Source: Siphonodentalium dalli (lineage: Eukaryota > Mollusca > Scaphopoda > Gadilida > Siphonodentaliidae). From it: a stretch of 64,000 nt of DNA. Numbering within the stretch: position 1 is the stretch's first letter; every line of letters begins with the position of its first letter. The translations under genes were made by a program, and so were the position numbers. Below are positions 37,879-50,231 of this stretch, one piece after another. Location: positions 136,593,989 through 136,657,988 of the forward strand of contig CP136068.1 in the NCBI GenBank assembly GCA_032622095.1. The letters run 5' to 3'. The notes beneath the pieces are model-generated. The model was given only the letters and a program-made list of their open reading frames with translations. It was not told the origin of the DNA and searched no databases.

Positions 37879-38308
37879 GTGTCGTTGAGAAAAAACTAAG
37901 GGTTTTTTTGAAATTCCAAATAGTTCCGATGGCTTCAGAAATGAACAAGAAGCTGTGTTTTGTTTGTTTTTGTTTCCTCCTCGCTTGTTATTCTTTTTTC
38001 TCAACAAAAAATAATAAAAAATAAAAATGACAAAAGTTCTTCGCTCTAACTCTTGTTGGATAAAATTTTACACAAATGGTGCATATAGCACCACGCGAAA
38101 GTTGGGTAACTTTGTTGGTCAATGTCTTTACCCAACGCAGGGTAACAATTTACCCAATAGTAATTCACGGGTACAACAAATCGGCCCATGCAGAAGGGAA
38201 ATTGATAGCGAGTATTCGTAATTTTTTAATCCACAGCTGGTAAGTTAGGTAAATCAATGGGTATACGATATTCTACGGTGGCTGGTTTAGGACATAGGAA
38301 TTTTTTTT

Positions 38309-38505
38309 GTTCGTGGCTATGAAATACTAATTGGTGGCCACGAAATAACTAATTCGTGGCCATAACTAATTCATGGCCACGAAATAACTAATTCGTGGCC
38401 ACAAAATAACTAATTCGTGGCCACGAAATACTAATTAGTGGCCACGAAATAACAAATTCGTAGCCACGAAATAACTAATTCGTGGCCACGAAATAACTAA
38501 TCGTG
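38309..38505. repeat. 22-bp tandem array
   Basis: About nine copies of CGTGGCCACGAAATAACTAATT. Each unit centres on the palindrome TTCGTGGCCACGAA, so the array can fold on itself. Some units lack a base in ATAACT. Confidence 0.85.
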
Positions 38506-38629
38506 ATATACGATCGTCAGTCATTCGGTTGTAATGGAAGCGGATAGAGATGATCTGGTTGTAGTTGTCCACCATCTTGGCATGAACCACGGCGATATGA
38601 GATAAAGGGTGCTGTAGGGTGGCCCGTAA

Positions 38630-39170
38630 AACAAATTAAGTAATCACCCCTTTCACCAACCCGATCCAAAGTCGCCGCCGTCCAGGGGGTGGGGTTACAT
38701 AGGGCACCCACGACATTCCGTATATCTTGGGGGCCATCATACAACACCCATTATACCACATCTGGGCGACCATTTTGGATCGGGGGGGGGGGGGTGAAAG
38801 CGGGTGAATATATAGTTTGTCGCAAGGGTCACCCAACAACACACTTTATTCGACATAAAATGGGGGGGGGATTGCATGGGTACCATATATGGACCCCTCT
38901 GATCAGTTATCATTTTCGCTCGAGGTGGGCTGAAGGTGTGAAAATTTAGCTTGCTTTCCGAGCCACCGTACAACACCCTTTATTTGATCTATATCGGTCA
39001 AGTGGCCGAGATATAATTTGTACCCTATTTGACTCCTTCTGAGCGGCGACCATTCTGGATCGGGTATGTTGAAAGGGGGTGAATATTCATCAGTTGTTTT
39101 GGGGCCACACTACAAAACCCCTTATTTGACTTAAATCGGTTGATGATATGGCCCCTGTTTGGGTCAGTCT
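38630..39170. repeat. ~120-bp degenerate tandem with GGATCGGG motifs
   Basis: Units carry GACCATTTTGGATCGGGG, GGGTGAATATATAG and CAACACACTTTATTCGAC or CAACACCCTTTATTTGA, four to five times. G13 (38782) and G9 (38862) tracts are embedded. Related to 19790-20060. Confidence 0.65.
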
Positions 39171-39352
39171 AGACATGATGTAACATGACGGAAGTACATG
39201 ACCTACTTTCTCAGTTTGGGTCCGCCCACGCATGTTATGAGGTCACGTGCATGACCTATTTGTTGTGCAGTACCCCAGTTGGGGTCCGCCCACGTGCATG
39301 ACCTACTTTATCTGCAGTACACCAGTGGGGGACGAATTAGCATAATTTGAGG

Positions 39353-39515
39353 TCACTCCCTATGAACGGTGTATTATCTACATGTATATCACGTGATGAC
39401 CTCACTGAACGAGGGGTAGCTTCAACCTTGAATATCAAAGGAACACAATGCGCTCGCTGAACGAAGTCACTCCCTATGAACGATGTGTTATCTACATGTG
39501 TATCACGTGATGACT
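39353..39515. repeat. ~50-bp direct duplication, 113-bp spacing
   Basis: GTCACTCCCTATGAACGGTG ... ATCTACATGTATATCACGTG occurs near 39353 and again near 39466 with few changes. Confidence 0.7.
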
Positions 39516-39599
39516 ATGTCGACGTACGGGGAAATAGTAGAATGTTTCAAATGTCACATGGAGTGAAACTCGTGTGGAGCTGTGTCTTATACATGTGGA

Positions 39600-40080
39600 C
39601 TGTCCAATACAAACTCTAATATTTGACATCAGATAGAACAAGAAGTTTCATGCTGTTTTACAAGAATTTCCTTTCAGTGAGTACTGGTTGAGCTGGTTTA
39701 ATTAATATATATACTGGAAGCTGTTCAATTTAGTATATGAGCTGTTGAAGTTGATCAAATTACTGTCCAATTTTAACTCTGGATATGTTGATATCTGCAT
39801 AAGGATGAACATGTAATTTTCAGGCTGCTTGGTTATCCATATTCAAATTAAACGAGTGGCTCGCGTTAATCTATTAAAAGTCAAGAGCATGAAAATCATG
39901 TTGAGTCAACATTGAGAAATGTTGATGTCCAATTTAAACTCAGATATCTGAAATCAAGTTGAACAAGAAATTTCAGGCTGCTTTCAAAGTTTGTCAAGAA
40001 TTTTATTTCAGTTGAATCGTGGTTGAGCTGGTATAATGAAAATACTTGAAAATTGTCCAATTTATTGAGAACTGGCAAAT
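39600..40080. repeat. ~163-bp tandem repeat, three copies
   Basis: Units start with GTCCAATACAAACTC, GTCCAATTTTAACTC and GTCCAATTTAAACTC near 39602, 39764 and 39928. They share TTTCAGGCTGCTT, TTTCAG and GGTTGAGCTGGT. Diverged and non-coding. Confidence 0.65.
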
Positions 40081-41428
40081 GTTATATTTTCACCACTGGT
40101 ATTTCACTGGTATGACATCTAAATTGGTTTCATGGGTGGAACAGAACTAATCGTGTTGATAATTGATGCGCTGTGGTATGTTCAAATCATCTGGCAGATT
40201 GAACTACATTGTGATTGACATTTTGTGTGAAAAATAGGAAAGTTTATCTGACCGTAATTCTGGAGTCACTGGGGCAGTGAAGTTGTCGAATACCCTTCTC
40301 TCTCCACCTGTCTTCAAAAACCGGCACTGTTGTGATGTAGAGTTGATGTCAGGAAACTATATTTTCTGTGTCTATTTTTAGAACACAGCGGTAGACTTTG
40401 AAGAAAACGGCAGCACAAATGCCGAATTTACACAGATAAACATAGTGTCAGTGTAATTCACCAAGTACAATAATAACTGTATATATTTAGCAAAATTATA
40501 GCAGTTGAAACACCATCGAACAATGATAAAATTCCATCTACACGTTGTGTCATGGAAGCCATATTTGTTTGTTGGTGTTGATCAAAGTTTCGACTTCAAT
40601 AAGGACCAAGACCACTGAATTTGAGCCGTTATACAAGAAGAATATTTTTTAGTAAAGGTGAGAATATTTATGCAAACATACGAAGAACGTAATTAAATAC
40701 TTCGTACAGCCTCGGTATGTTGATCGAAGGTAAGTTCGACGAAACAGTAATGCGTTAGTCCTGGAATCGACTCATCATCAATTTGTAATGTTATGTTATA
40801 CTAGTAGTTGGAACTAATAACTATATATCCAAATTTCAAAAGTTATTTAGTCTAGTATGGAAGTCGGAATCCGGTAAAGGTATCGAACAAATGTGTCCGG
40901 AAATTACCTTTCCCTGCGACCGGAAACCTTGACCTTTCTATTTCTGCCGTAAAAAATCGCACAATTTCTTGTTCGATAACACGTATACTGCACTTTCTGC
41001 AGTACTATTCCTTAAATTATACTCAGTTCTCAACAATATGAAGTATGCCTACATATTCATTTTTCTAAATGAAAAAAACTCCAACAGGCTGTGACTGTGT
41101 TCACTGGCAACCTGCATACACAGGCATTCTGAAAGTTTCAGTGAAAGTTATGTCGAGTTCTGAACAGTGAGTGATAAATAATTAAAATACATTTATATTA
41201 TTTATTAATATCTGCCTATAAGTGAACATTCAGACGACCATGATACAATTGTAACTGACAGCTGACTGACGTAAGTGGAGGAATCGTGGCCCGATGAGAT
41301 CATGATTGCGATGTTGACATCATGTCACATCATGTTGTCATACATGATGATATCATACCGGTACTAGTACTCGTACACGCTGGACTCTCGGACAAAACAA
41401 TTGTCCATTGGCACCACGTTGTATTTGC
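40081..41428. other. No supported gene
   Basis: AT-rich sequence with only short open frames and no domain, RNA gene or repeat boundary that I can support. Confidence 0.35.
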
Positions 41429-41690
41429 CGTTCGGCCGCAGAGTCAAGAGTTTGTAACTGTAGCAGTTGAGCACTGCGGCCGAATGGCAAGTAAACCGCG
41501 ACCGAACGGCAAGTAAACCACGGCCGAACGACAAGTACACCGCGGCCGAATGGCAGCTACAATGGAGCCGAATGGCATGTACAACATGGTTAGATTTCTA
41601 GTTTGTATCGTCTTTTTTCAGTTTAATGAACGTACATCGTGGCAACTACATGTACACCATGGCCGAATGGCAAGTACACTGCGGCCCAAC
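41429..41690. repeat. Degenerate ~25-bp GC-rich tandem
   Basis: Imperfect units of GCGGCCGAATGGCAAGTAAA recur about five times at 41473-41585 and twice more at 41655-41690. Inverted single copies (GCCGTTCGGCCGC) lie at 41429-41441. Confidence 0.7.
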
Positions 41691-43290
41691 TGTAGTTAGT
41701 AGGTGGAGCATCGGTGTAGTTGCATTTTGGCCGCGGTGGCAACGCTAACCATACCGCGGTTAAGTAGTGGACACTTGTTTTGTCCAGCTGAGTAGGTTGT
41801 TTGTATAGCATGTGATTGACTACCCTGCGATCTTTCCAGCCACGATTTTTATGTACACACGACTGCGATTACGTCACAAGTGGATACTAGTACGACACAA
41901 TTTTGAATATAAAATCAAACAGTGCTTGATATTATTTTTTGACTTGTCATTTTGACATGAGCATGCGCAGTCTAACTATCGGTTACTTCCTACGACAAAA
42001 ATCCTTCCACTCATGATTGAATCGTGGTTGTCTGAAAGCTCACTAAGTAGATAATATTATTTCATTTCCAAATTCCAACAACACCTAATTTCGAATTAAT
42101 GGAATATGCACAAGTCATCAAAAGCCAAAATTAGTGTTTACACCTTTTATAGCTCGAACAAGTTATCACAGACCACAGTTGTTGGAAACTTGTGTCGAAA
42201 CCTCGAAAAAATAAATATCTCCACCTCTACTTATAATACTGTCAATAGCCCACGGGTAGCCATGGGGCTTCGTACCCTTTGAACGAACTGCCCTTTTTAC
42301 TGCAAGTGCCCGGTGTTGGTGATCGCCATTCAGGTGAACATGTCATGTGCAGCATTTGCTGAGCAGCAATTACCGAGAGGGACCTCTCTTCGAACGAACG
42401 ATGTATATACGTACCGGTGCACAAAAATTCAATAAATACAAATGTATAGACTCATAGACTGCCAACCCATGTCGGTATAAAGCTGATATTACAGACATGC
42501 GGCTGATGCATGAGGCTAGATGGGTTTATACATATAGGCGCAACGTTTCAAATCATATATATTATATAAATCACTGCGGTTGTGGCTGACGCAGTTAAGC
42601 ACATTTTTAAATCGAATGGGTTTAACTGCATCAGCCACAACCTCAGTTGTCGCACGCGTCAGTCGCAGGTCTGTGAAAACAGGAATTCGACTTGCATGGG
42701 GTTCAACAACATATTGACAAACTAAAAGTAGCCTGACAGAATCACTGGATATAAAGACCAATGTATACAGCAAATGGGTATCGTGTAAAGTATATCCTTC
42801 GAATGTCCTGCGAATATCATATCAGCCTATAGCCGGGGCAGAGACTGGTAATTCTACAATTAACCTATGTCCATTAACCTTGGTCAAAATTTTCAACTGT
42901 TCTAAATATCGTTGAATTCCAGACATGTACATTTATAGTCGGAAATTTCACACGAAACAATAGGTTGAAATCTTTTTGTAGATTGATTATCAAACAATCT
43001 ATTAGTGCGGAATAATTTGTGTTAGACCAACAGGTCAGGTCTGAAGTTTCTAAAACCTTGAGGCTACTCAATAGATGCTATAGGATTTTGCAATTTTTAT
43101 GTTCAAATTTCAAATGTTCTCACACGGCCCAGTGAATTCTGTGTCACCGATCACACAAGGACGGAGTTGTATTAATAATAATAACATGCATGAGCGTTAT
43201 GTTTTATTAACAGCCCTTTGGAGGCTTGGCCCTATTTGTGGTCCTTGACTGTCGGGACATTATTTAATGCCCTCCAAAATTATTATTATA
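41691..43290. other. No supported gene
   Basis: Short frames only. A ~25-bp inverted pair, TGTGGCTGACGCAGTTAA (near 42580) against TTAACTGCATCAGCCACA (near 42620), forms a small hairpin. Confidence 0.4.
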
Positions 43291-43900
43291 CCCCCCCCCC
43301 CTGCAAGTTGTGGGGGTTATACTGGAAACATATTAGCCCTCCGTCTGTCCATGGACACAAATTTGTGCAGAGTTTTTCTCAGTCATTTTTAATCATTTTC
43401 CATGAAACTTGGCACAGACAGCAACCACAATGATAACCTGTGCACCTGTGGTTATGAGGTCTGTCCAATTGTTCTTAGTTATCCCCCTTTTTGACTTAAA
43501 TGTACTCAATCAGATTAGAGGGTCCCCATCTCAACAGATTCCAACAACAACAAAATTTTATCAAAGGTCACTTTAGTTTAGTTATCAGAATCGATTAATT
43601 ATCCAAAAATAATGCTAACGACTGTGAACTATCGTATATAATTGCCCAAAATCTGTTGTATAGCAACATTTTGTTCAATGGAATTTAGTATCGAGAGTAT
43701 GTCGGTCGGCTTTTTCGGGAAACTTCTGGGACAGAAAGTATTCCCGATAATGAAAAATAATAGATTTCTAAAATCAATATCTATTAAATCTGAGCTTTGA
43801 TGGGTGGCTTCTTCGACTCGAATCAAATATTTTTTACCCCCGAAGCCATTGAAATAGTAATTGAGAGGAGTTTTATCAGATTGAGTACCTTTAAGAAAAT
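43291..43900 (+). repeat. Dispersed repeat, copy 1
   Basis: Starts with C11, then TGCAAGTTGTGGGGGTTATA. It contains GGTCCCCATCTCAAC, TTCCAACAACAACAA, TTATCAGAATCGATTAATT and TGAAAAATAATAGATTT, all matched in order by 46595-47030. The long open frames here are not conserved in the second copy. Confidence 0.65.
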
Positions 43901-44394
43901 GTTCAATAGATTATACAGGGGTATTACTTTGAGCCTTTGTTCCTATAATTTTTGGTCAATTGTTTCAAAACTTTCAGACATTTAGTACCATGGGAAACTG
44001 CATTATTCCTACATTTTTTGTTAAATTTAAAAAAAATGGCACAGATATTTATTACCATATGGGAATCTGTGCACCTGCGATTTTAAAGTCGGTCAGAGTG
44101 CACTTGCACTTTACTTGCTACCAAAGCTCATATACAGAGAATACTCTTTTTTATTTTATCTTCTTTTTTCCCGTTTTATGCAGAACATAACTCAACATTT
44201 GAGTTGAGTCGCTATGGATGCTTGCGACAAAAATGGCAAAGATAAGTTCATCATAAGTTATTGTCGTTAAAGAGACTGTTCCGCAGATATTATACTAGTA
44301 CTTATGTTCCAATTCACAATTTTAACCGGCTCCAACTTGATTGGTTTGGTTTATTAGGGTTTATCGTCGTTCTAGCCGCTAGGCAACACATGAC
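43901..44394. other. No supported gene
   Basis: AT-rich sequence. The - strand open frame overlapping its right part continues into the SINE remnant and has no domain of its own. Confidence 0.35.
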
Positions 44395-44630
44395 GTTGTC
44401 AATTTTACTGGTGGAGGAAAGACCACGCAGAGGCTTGATTTCACCAAGAAATCGTCCCACTGCGTGTAGAAACCACCGACCCCCAGAAAGCAACTGACAA
44501 ACTTGCACAGATACACGATTCCAGTCACCCTTCCTATGACAGGGTTCGAACCAGCTTCGTCGGCGCTGGACGGCCTGTGACGGTGTAATCCACCTGGCAC
44601 TCTACCGATTCGACCACCGGGGGACCCTGC
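44395..44630 (-). mobile_element. tRNA-derived SINE remnant
   Basis: On the - strand the sequence begins GGTCCCCCGGTGGTCGAATC, with GGTAGAGTGCC resembling a tRNA D arm and A box, and has a perfect B-box GGTTCGAACCC about 75 bases on (44541-44551). The spacing and missing cloverleaf pairing argue against a functional tRNA. A ~140-bp non-tRNA body follows. The 3' boundary is approximate and no tail was seen. Confidence 0.55.
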
Positions 44631-44639
44631 TCCAACTTG

Positions 44640-46594
44640 AAAACAAATTTGACTTCTTGCCTGATATAATACAACATGTGTTGGATATTTTAGGAGGTGG
44701 GTGTGGGGAACGGTGGCTTTATACATTTCAAGTTCAAGGTGCATCCCTCCCCAACGGAGACCCTCCATCCACGTCCCTGATGAATGTTGGTGAAGTACAT
44801 ATGTGATTTTATAGCCCTGGAAGTTATTGCTGTGGCCAATTTTCAGATTTCATGTGTATGTATACAATTGCAATTAAATAACTTGTCTGAGTAATAGCTT
44901 TTTCTAATGAAAACAATATTGTAATAAGTGTTTACTAATTTTTGCAGATAACCTCAGCTTATCGTAAGAATGAGTGATGTGATCCTCTGAATTTGCTGCA
45001 AGACAACTTTGCCAATAATTCTGGAATTTGTGAGAGGACAAAACATTTCCAATGGCAGTCTGTGTCTGTGAGTCATTGGGGCTACATGATCTGACTCACA
45101 TGTATCACAACCTACATGTACATGTACATGTACAGTCGGTCAGGATGCTGAAATCAATCATCCAGATGAACTACTCTCATAATGAGGGGGTGTTTACGAC
45201 TCTACGGCAATGCCATCGATGTGTGCTTCTTGCGGAACATTCATTTTAGCACTGCGAAGCTCAACAGGGATATTATATAGATATATTCTTCGCTGATGTT
45301 GAATCGAATATGAATCATATACTCATGCAGCAGCATGTTTAATTGAATATGATTTTTTTAATATTTGCAGGATCCTAAAATTAAGTTACCCCTAGTGTCA
45401 TCGATAATCTTTTATCAAATGAGTTGCAGAAGGTGCATGGATATATTTTGCGACAGCAAAACTCGAGCAGAGTGTAATCCATGCACTTCGTTCCGGTCCC
45501 CGGTATCGAATAGGACATCCGGAAATTATAATATGTCATAGTTACCGGAACTGTGACCTTTGAACTTCGCGAAAATTTGAAATTCGTTGACATTTTTGAC
45601 AGGTGTTTGGGGAGTAATTTTTCTCAAATACTGGTATATAAACCCGTTTTGGAGGGGTTATGGTTAGGCCCAGGGAGGGGTGGTCTTATACCCTGGAAAA
45701 CTTACTTCTAGTGAAAATACTGGGGTGGTCTTATTCCCGAAAGTGGGCTTATACCCGCGATAATACGGTATGCACTGTCCACCACGATTTTGATAAAATA
45801 TTTGAGATTATGGTACAAGTTGTGTTCTGTATTTATGCTACACCATTGTGTCAATCCATGAGTCAGCTACCTTTATTGTGATTTAAGTCTGATGGATAAC
45901 CCGTTATGATCGGGACAACACCTGAAGCTGATTGTTGACATACTAAATGTACCTATAATAGCTGTTTGTCACCTTTCTTGGTGACAACATCAACACAAAT
46001 AGTTCCGGCTTCTAGAGGCATGCAATAATAGGTATTCAATGGTGAGATTTGGTTGAATAGTCAATAGGTGTGGAATAAAGCTTTATTTGATTTTACTTCG
46101 AATTACACAGCTGTAATATTTTGGTCTATTTCGTAAATTCATTTACATTGTTGGTGGTAATTTCAGCTTGTCCACTATAGCGCAATCCTGATTGAGACTC
46201 GCAACATATTTGACATCATACATGACAACCCATCCAGTACCAGAGAATTAATTTATTTTCTTGTCATGTATAATAGATAACCAACTTGCCTAGAAAGTGG
46301 ACATATATTATTATTTGATTGAAAAGTGGTGTGTAGTAAATACAAAACCAAACCACACCTGCACTTGGAGTAGGCAAACAATTGTGCACTTCTTTGTTAA
46401 AGTGTTGTTCTGCAAGATGCAACTTGACACTGGCCACTCATGTACTATTTCACGGAACTTGAACCCCAACAAATTCGTGCAATAACGTTCACCACTTTGA
46501 AAGTCTGTATATTTACATGTTTTTTATCCTTGGAGTGATTATTTATCTTACTTCATTGTATCATAATTATAAGCTTTTCATGTATAATTTAGCT
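44640..46594. other. No supported gene
   Basis: Contains a small (TACATG)n tract at 45114-45130 and a local duplication of TGGTCTTATACCC and TGGTCTTATTCCC (45680-45745). No domain-bearing frame was seen. Confidence 0.35.
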
Positions 46595-47030
46595 TGCAAG
46601 TTCTCAATCCGATTCAATGGTCCCCATACCGGTATATTCAGGTTCCAACAACAACAACATATTTTGAAATGCCGCTTCAGTTATCAGAATCGATTAATTG
46701 CTTAAAAATAAAATAAAACTGCTCAAAATGTGCTATTTATCAACATGTTGTTCAACGAAAATTTTGCGTCATTATCAACACAAAGCTACTTGATTTTAGA
46801 GTTATCCATCTTCACCCGCAATTTGGTCCGAGGCCATCGGCTCGTTGACTTTTTCCCAGGCCACTAATAAGTCTCGATGGTGAAAAATAATAGATTTAAA
46901 AAATTGATATGTAATAACTCTTAGCTTTGGTGGCTGGGTGTGGGTTCATCGGACTCGAATCAATTACCCCCCCCCCCCCCCGAATTCAAATATATAGTAA
47001 TTGAGCCCTTGTTGAGGGGCATTTAATCGG
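46595..47030 (+). repeat. Dispersed repeat, copy 2
   Basis: Collinear with 43470-43900. Shared blocks include GGTTCCAACAACAACAACAT, TTATCAGAATCGATTAATT, GGTGAAAAATAATAGATTT, GGACTCGAATCAA, a C15 tract and AGTAATTGAG. Divergence is substantial. Confidence 0.65.
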
Positions 47031-48415
47031 ATGATGCCTACTTAATATTGGTTATATTATAAACAGTTTACAGTTCATGTTTGTTCTGAGCGATAACTAT
47101 TTCTAAAAATAGTGACAAATATATGTCCCACTTGATAGTCACATTATATAAGAAAATCAATATTAATTGATAGTAGCGTTCCCAAATAGGTGTTTTTGAC
47201 CCATTTTCATTATGTTATACCCAGGAAACTATATAATTTTTGTTATGGGAACAGTTGTTTCATCTTTAAGTTTAAATTCAAGTCTGGAAATCATAGAGTG
47301 TGTCATTTCATATTTGGGAAATATGATTAACATTGGTACAAGTGACGCAGATACATGTAGCTGGAACCTGATTTGTGGATTTTCATCAACAAGTGGGTGG
47401 GGTGTCTGAAAATGGGTGGTTAAATGTTAAGGTCCATGCTATTATAGATTTTCTTCAGTTCAAACCATGACATACATATAGAATAATTTAAAATTCTGAC
47501 TTAATATATTTATTTTTTCAGGAAGACTACATAATCAGATATAAAATGTGCCATATCAGGAAGTAGAGGTCTACCATACAGTACTTAATGATCTGTTACT
47601 ACATGTGTGTTTAGCCCTAGCTCCAAAATGCCATGAGTTGAATTTCCCATTCAATGGGGATGACAAAAACAGTATTTATGGATCAGTTCTCAGATGTGAG
47701 ACAATCTTCAGCTGTGTAATATCATACACATGCTTTGTAAATTACCATTTTAATATGTTATTGTGAAGGATGATGGATGACAAGTCAAATTATTGTAATT
47801 GGTGATCTGACAATCTTCAACTAAGGAATTTTCTGTTCTCTGTTCATGAAAATCATTTTAAATGAAGCCTTGATTATGGCTAACTACAGGATTGGAGCAG
47901 TGGTCGTACTATTATTCCTCTAATTTATTAACTGACTGAAACAACTGAGGCCTTTCCAAGAACTTCTGAAGTGGATCATCTAATTTAACTTTTAGTGAAA
48001 ATGTCTGCTTGTGTCTCAACTGTTACTGCGGTGTCAACCAGAGTTTGAAGGCTCCTCCAGCAAATGAAATATGAATTCTCAGCTTCATTTGTTCGATATA
48101 TAGTTATATACCATTAAAATAAAGTTCATGCAAAATAATGTTTACTCTTTGTGAATAAAGTTTTTCTCTAACAAAGTAATGGCGGCAACATGGTATTGAA
48201 AAACGATGTCAGTTATTATATGGGTTTATCTATCTACTGAAATAGGATAAGTCAGTCGGGTGTCCATTAACCCATTAATTCTTTTCTCTATTTGAGGGAA
48301 TCTACTCACAATGTTGAATCGTGGCTAGAACAATTAAACAACTTCAAAGAGACCATATATAATCTGGGTGTTTGGTGTTACTTATTTCGTAAATTTTAAC
48401 TCTACTTACTGTATC
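47031..48415. other. No supported gene
   Basis: AT-rich. The + strand frames near 47212 and 47548 have no domain and no clear splice context. Confidence 0.35.
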
Positions 48416-49300
48416 TGACAGTGCTGTCACGTCAAAAGTTCAAAACAGATAAAAATGATAATTATATGCTCAGTTTTCGAAAAATCCTCATGTCATTGAT
48501 ACGGGAGAGGTGGCTTGGAATCATTCCAAAGATCCTCATGCCCTGTCAATTGAAGAGGTGACTTCGATGCTGGGTTAAGAATGAGAGCAATTATTAAAAT
48601 GCATGTAACTCGATTCATAATAGCATTGTTTGTATTGTCATTGCCATTTTATTGTACCGGAATATGTGAATTTCAATGCCAACTATCTCTGGCGTTAGGT
48701 CCATTCCACAAATCCGATATACATGTATATGATAACTTATGGGTTAATACTTTTTGGACAGTGCTGTGTCCTCTTGTCAAAACTTATCAAAATGATATTT
48801 TTATGCTCACTCAGTTTTTGAAAAATCCTCTTGTCGTTGACATGGGAGAGGTGACTTGGAGTCATTCCAAAGATCCTCGTGCCCTGCCAATTGAAGATGT
48901 GACTTCAATGCTGGCTCTATGGTGCAAGAAATTAAAATATATACTTTAGTGCTTCTAACTTTTCCTATCCAGTATAATTGTTTAGTTGCCAATTTATTTT
49001 ACATGACAATGTCAACTGTGGGGGATGTTTAGGTAAATTAAGCATACTGGAAGTATATCTGATAGCACATTCTTCATGATTTTGTCCTGGGTAACATTTT
49101 TCTGACAGTGCTGTTTTCTTGACAAAATTTATCAATATGATACTCCGATGCTCACTCAGCTTTGAAAGATCTGCATGTCATTGACATGGGAGAGGTGACT
49201 TGGAGTTAATCCAAAGATCCTCATGCCCTGTCAATTGAAGAAGTGGCTATGATGCTGGCTCTAGAATTCAAGCAATTATTAATTTAAAAAAACAGTGGGT
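48416..49300 (+). repeat. ~342-bp tandem, three copies, with partly conserved frame
   Basis: GACAGTGCTGT marks the copies at about 48418, 48758 and 49103. In each copy the same reading frame gives a variant of MGEVTWSHSKDPRALP followed by IEDVTSMLAL. Copy 1 reads DTGEVAWNHSKDPHALS. Copy 3 has a stop after VTWS but resumes with SKDPHALSIEEV. Many differences are synonymous or conservative. It could be a decayed, tandemly duplicated exon. The 122-residue frame at 48581-48949 contains the second copy. Confidence 0.5.
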
Positions 49301-49548
49301 TTCAACTATTCTTGCCCATATCATTGTTATGGCAAATTTATTATACCAGTACATGTAAATGGCAATGTTGAAGTTGGGTCCATTCGGCATATATAACATA
49401 TGATAGCATATTTTTCATGATTATATTTTGGCTAATAATTATCGCTTTTAAGAACAAACATTCTTGATCTGATGGCTTAAATTTAGTGCCCTCGACCATA
49501 TGATTCTGATATAACCCCAAAATTTCAAATATTTGCAAAGAGAATGCA

Positions 49549-49890
49549 TGTAAATTTATTACACATAAAGTGTATAGATTGTTTAGTACTACTGTGTACT
49601 ACACATTTATCACACAAAAATGTGTAGCATTTCAGTACACTTAAGTGTGTAATGGCTACACGTATATGTGTAAAACAATACACACATTGTGTATAAATAA
49701 AGTACAAACTAACTGTGTACTAACTGTGTAGTAACTGTGTACCAACTTTTTACTACACATAAGTGTATAGTGGCTACACATATTGTGTGTACCAAAATTA
49801 CTCTACAGTTTCTACACATAATTGTTGGAGAGCAGATGTTACACATATATGTGTACAAATTGTGTAGCGTTTCTACACAGTGTTTTTTCA
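49549..49890. repeat. TGTGTA/TACACA-rich inverted-repeat segment
   Basis: Numerous TACACAT and TGTGTA words alternate in both orientations, for example CTACACGTATATGTGTA, TTACACATATATGTGTAC and GTGTAGCGTTTCTACACAGTG, so many local hairpins are possible. It lies just upstream of the retrotransposon fragment and is probably a MITE. Ends were not resolved. Confidence 0.55.
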
Positions 49891-50231
49891 GAGAGTATAT
49901 GCATCATGAACTTCGTTCCCTTGCGGTAAACATTGTTTGCGAAAATATAAACATACCATCGGAGATCTGCATGCATGAGTTTGAACATGACCCAGTGCAA
50001 CTCGATAAGCGTGAAATTGGTACGGATCTTTTTATTCGATCAAATCCAAGTCGATGGTCCAATGACTTAACTGAGGATTACTCAAACAATGGCCTTAACA
50101 TTGCCGACGCAATTGGTTGCGCGCAAGCAGTAATTGACGATGATTATTATAACGGTGTGGGACAAAGCGTTAGGCGTGGTTACAATGAAATTTGTTATGA
50201 CGAGAAACATACAGAACACTTTACTGAGAGT

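Noticed and set aside
37527-38024. 165-codon + strand frame
   Set aside because: It runs through a dispersed repeat and a C18 tract (poly-Pro) and is not conserved in the inverted copy near 59 kb.
44541-44630. Functional tRNA gene
   Set aside because: A- and B-box-like sequences exist, but the spacing and arm pairing do not make a cloverleaf; a SINE remnant fits better.
44379-44768. 129-codon - strand frame
   Set aside because: It overlaps the SINE remnant and simple sequence; no domain.
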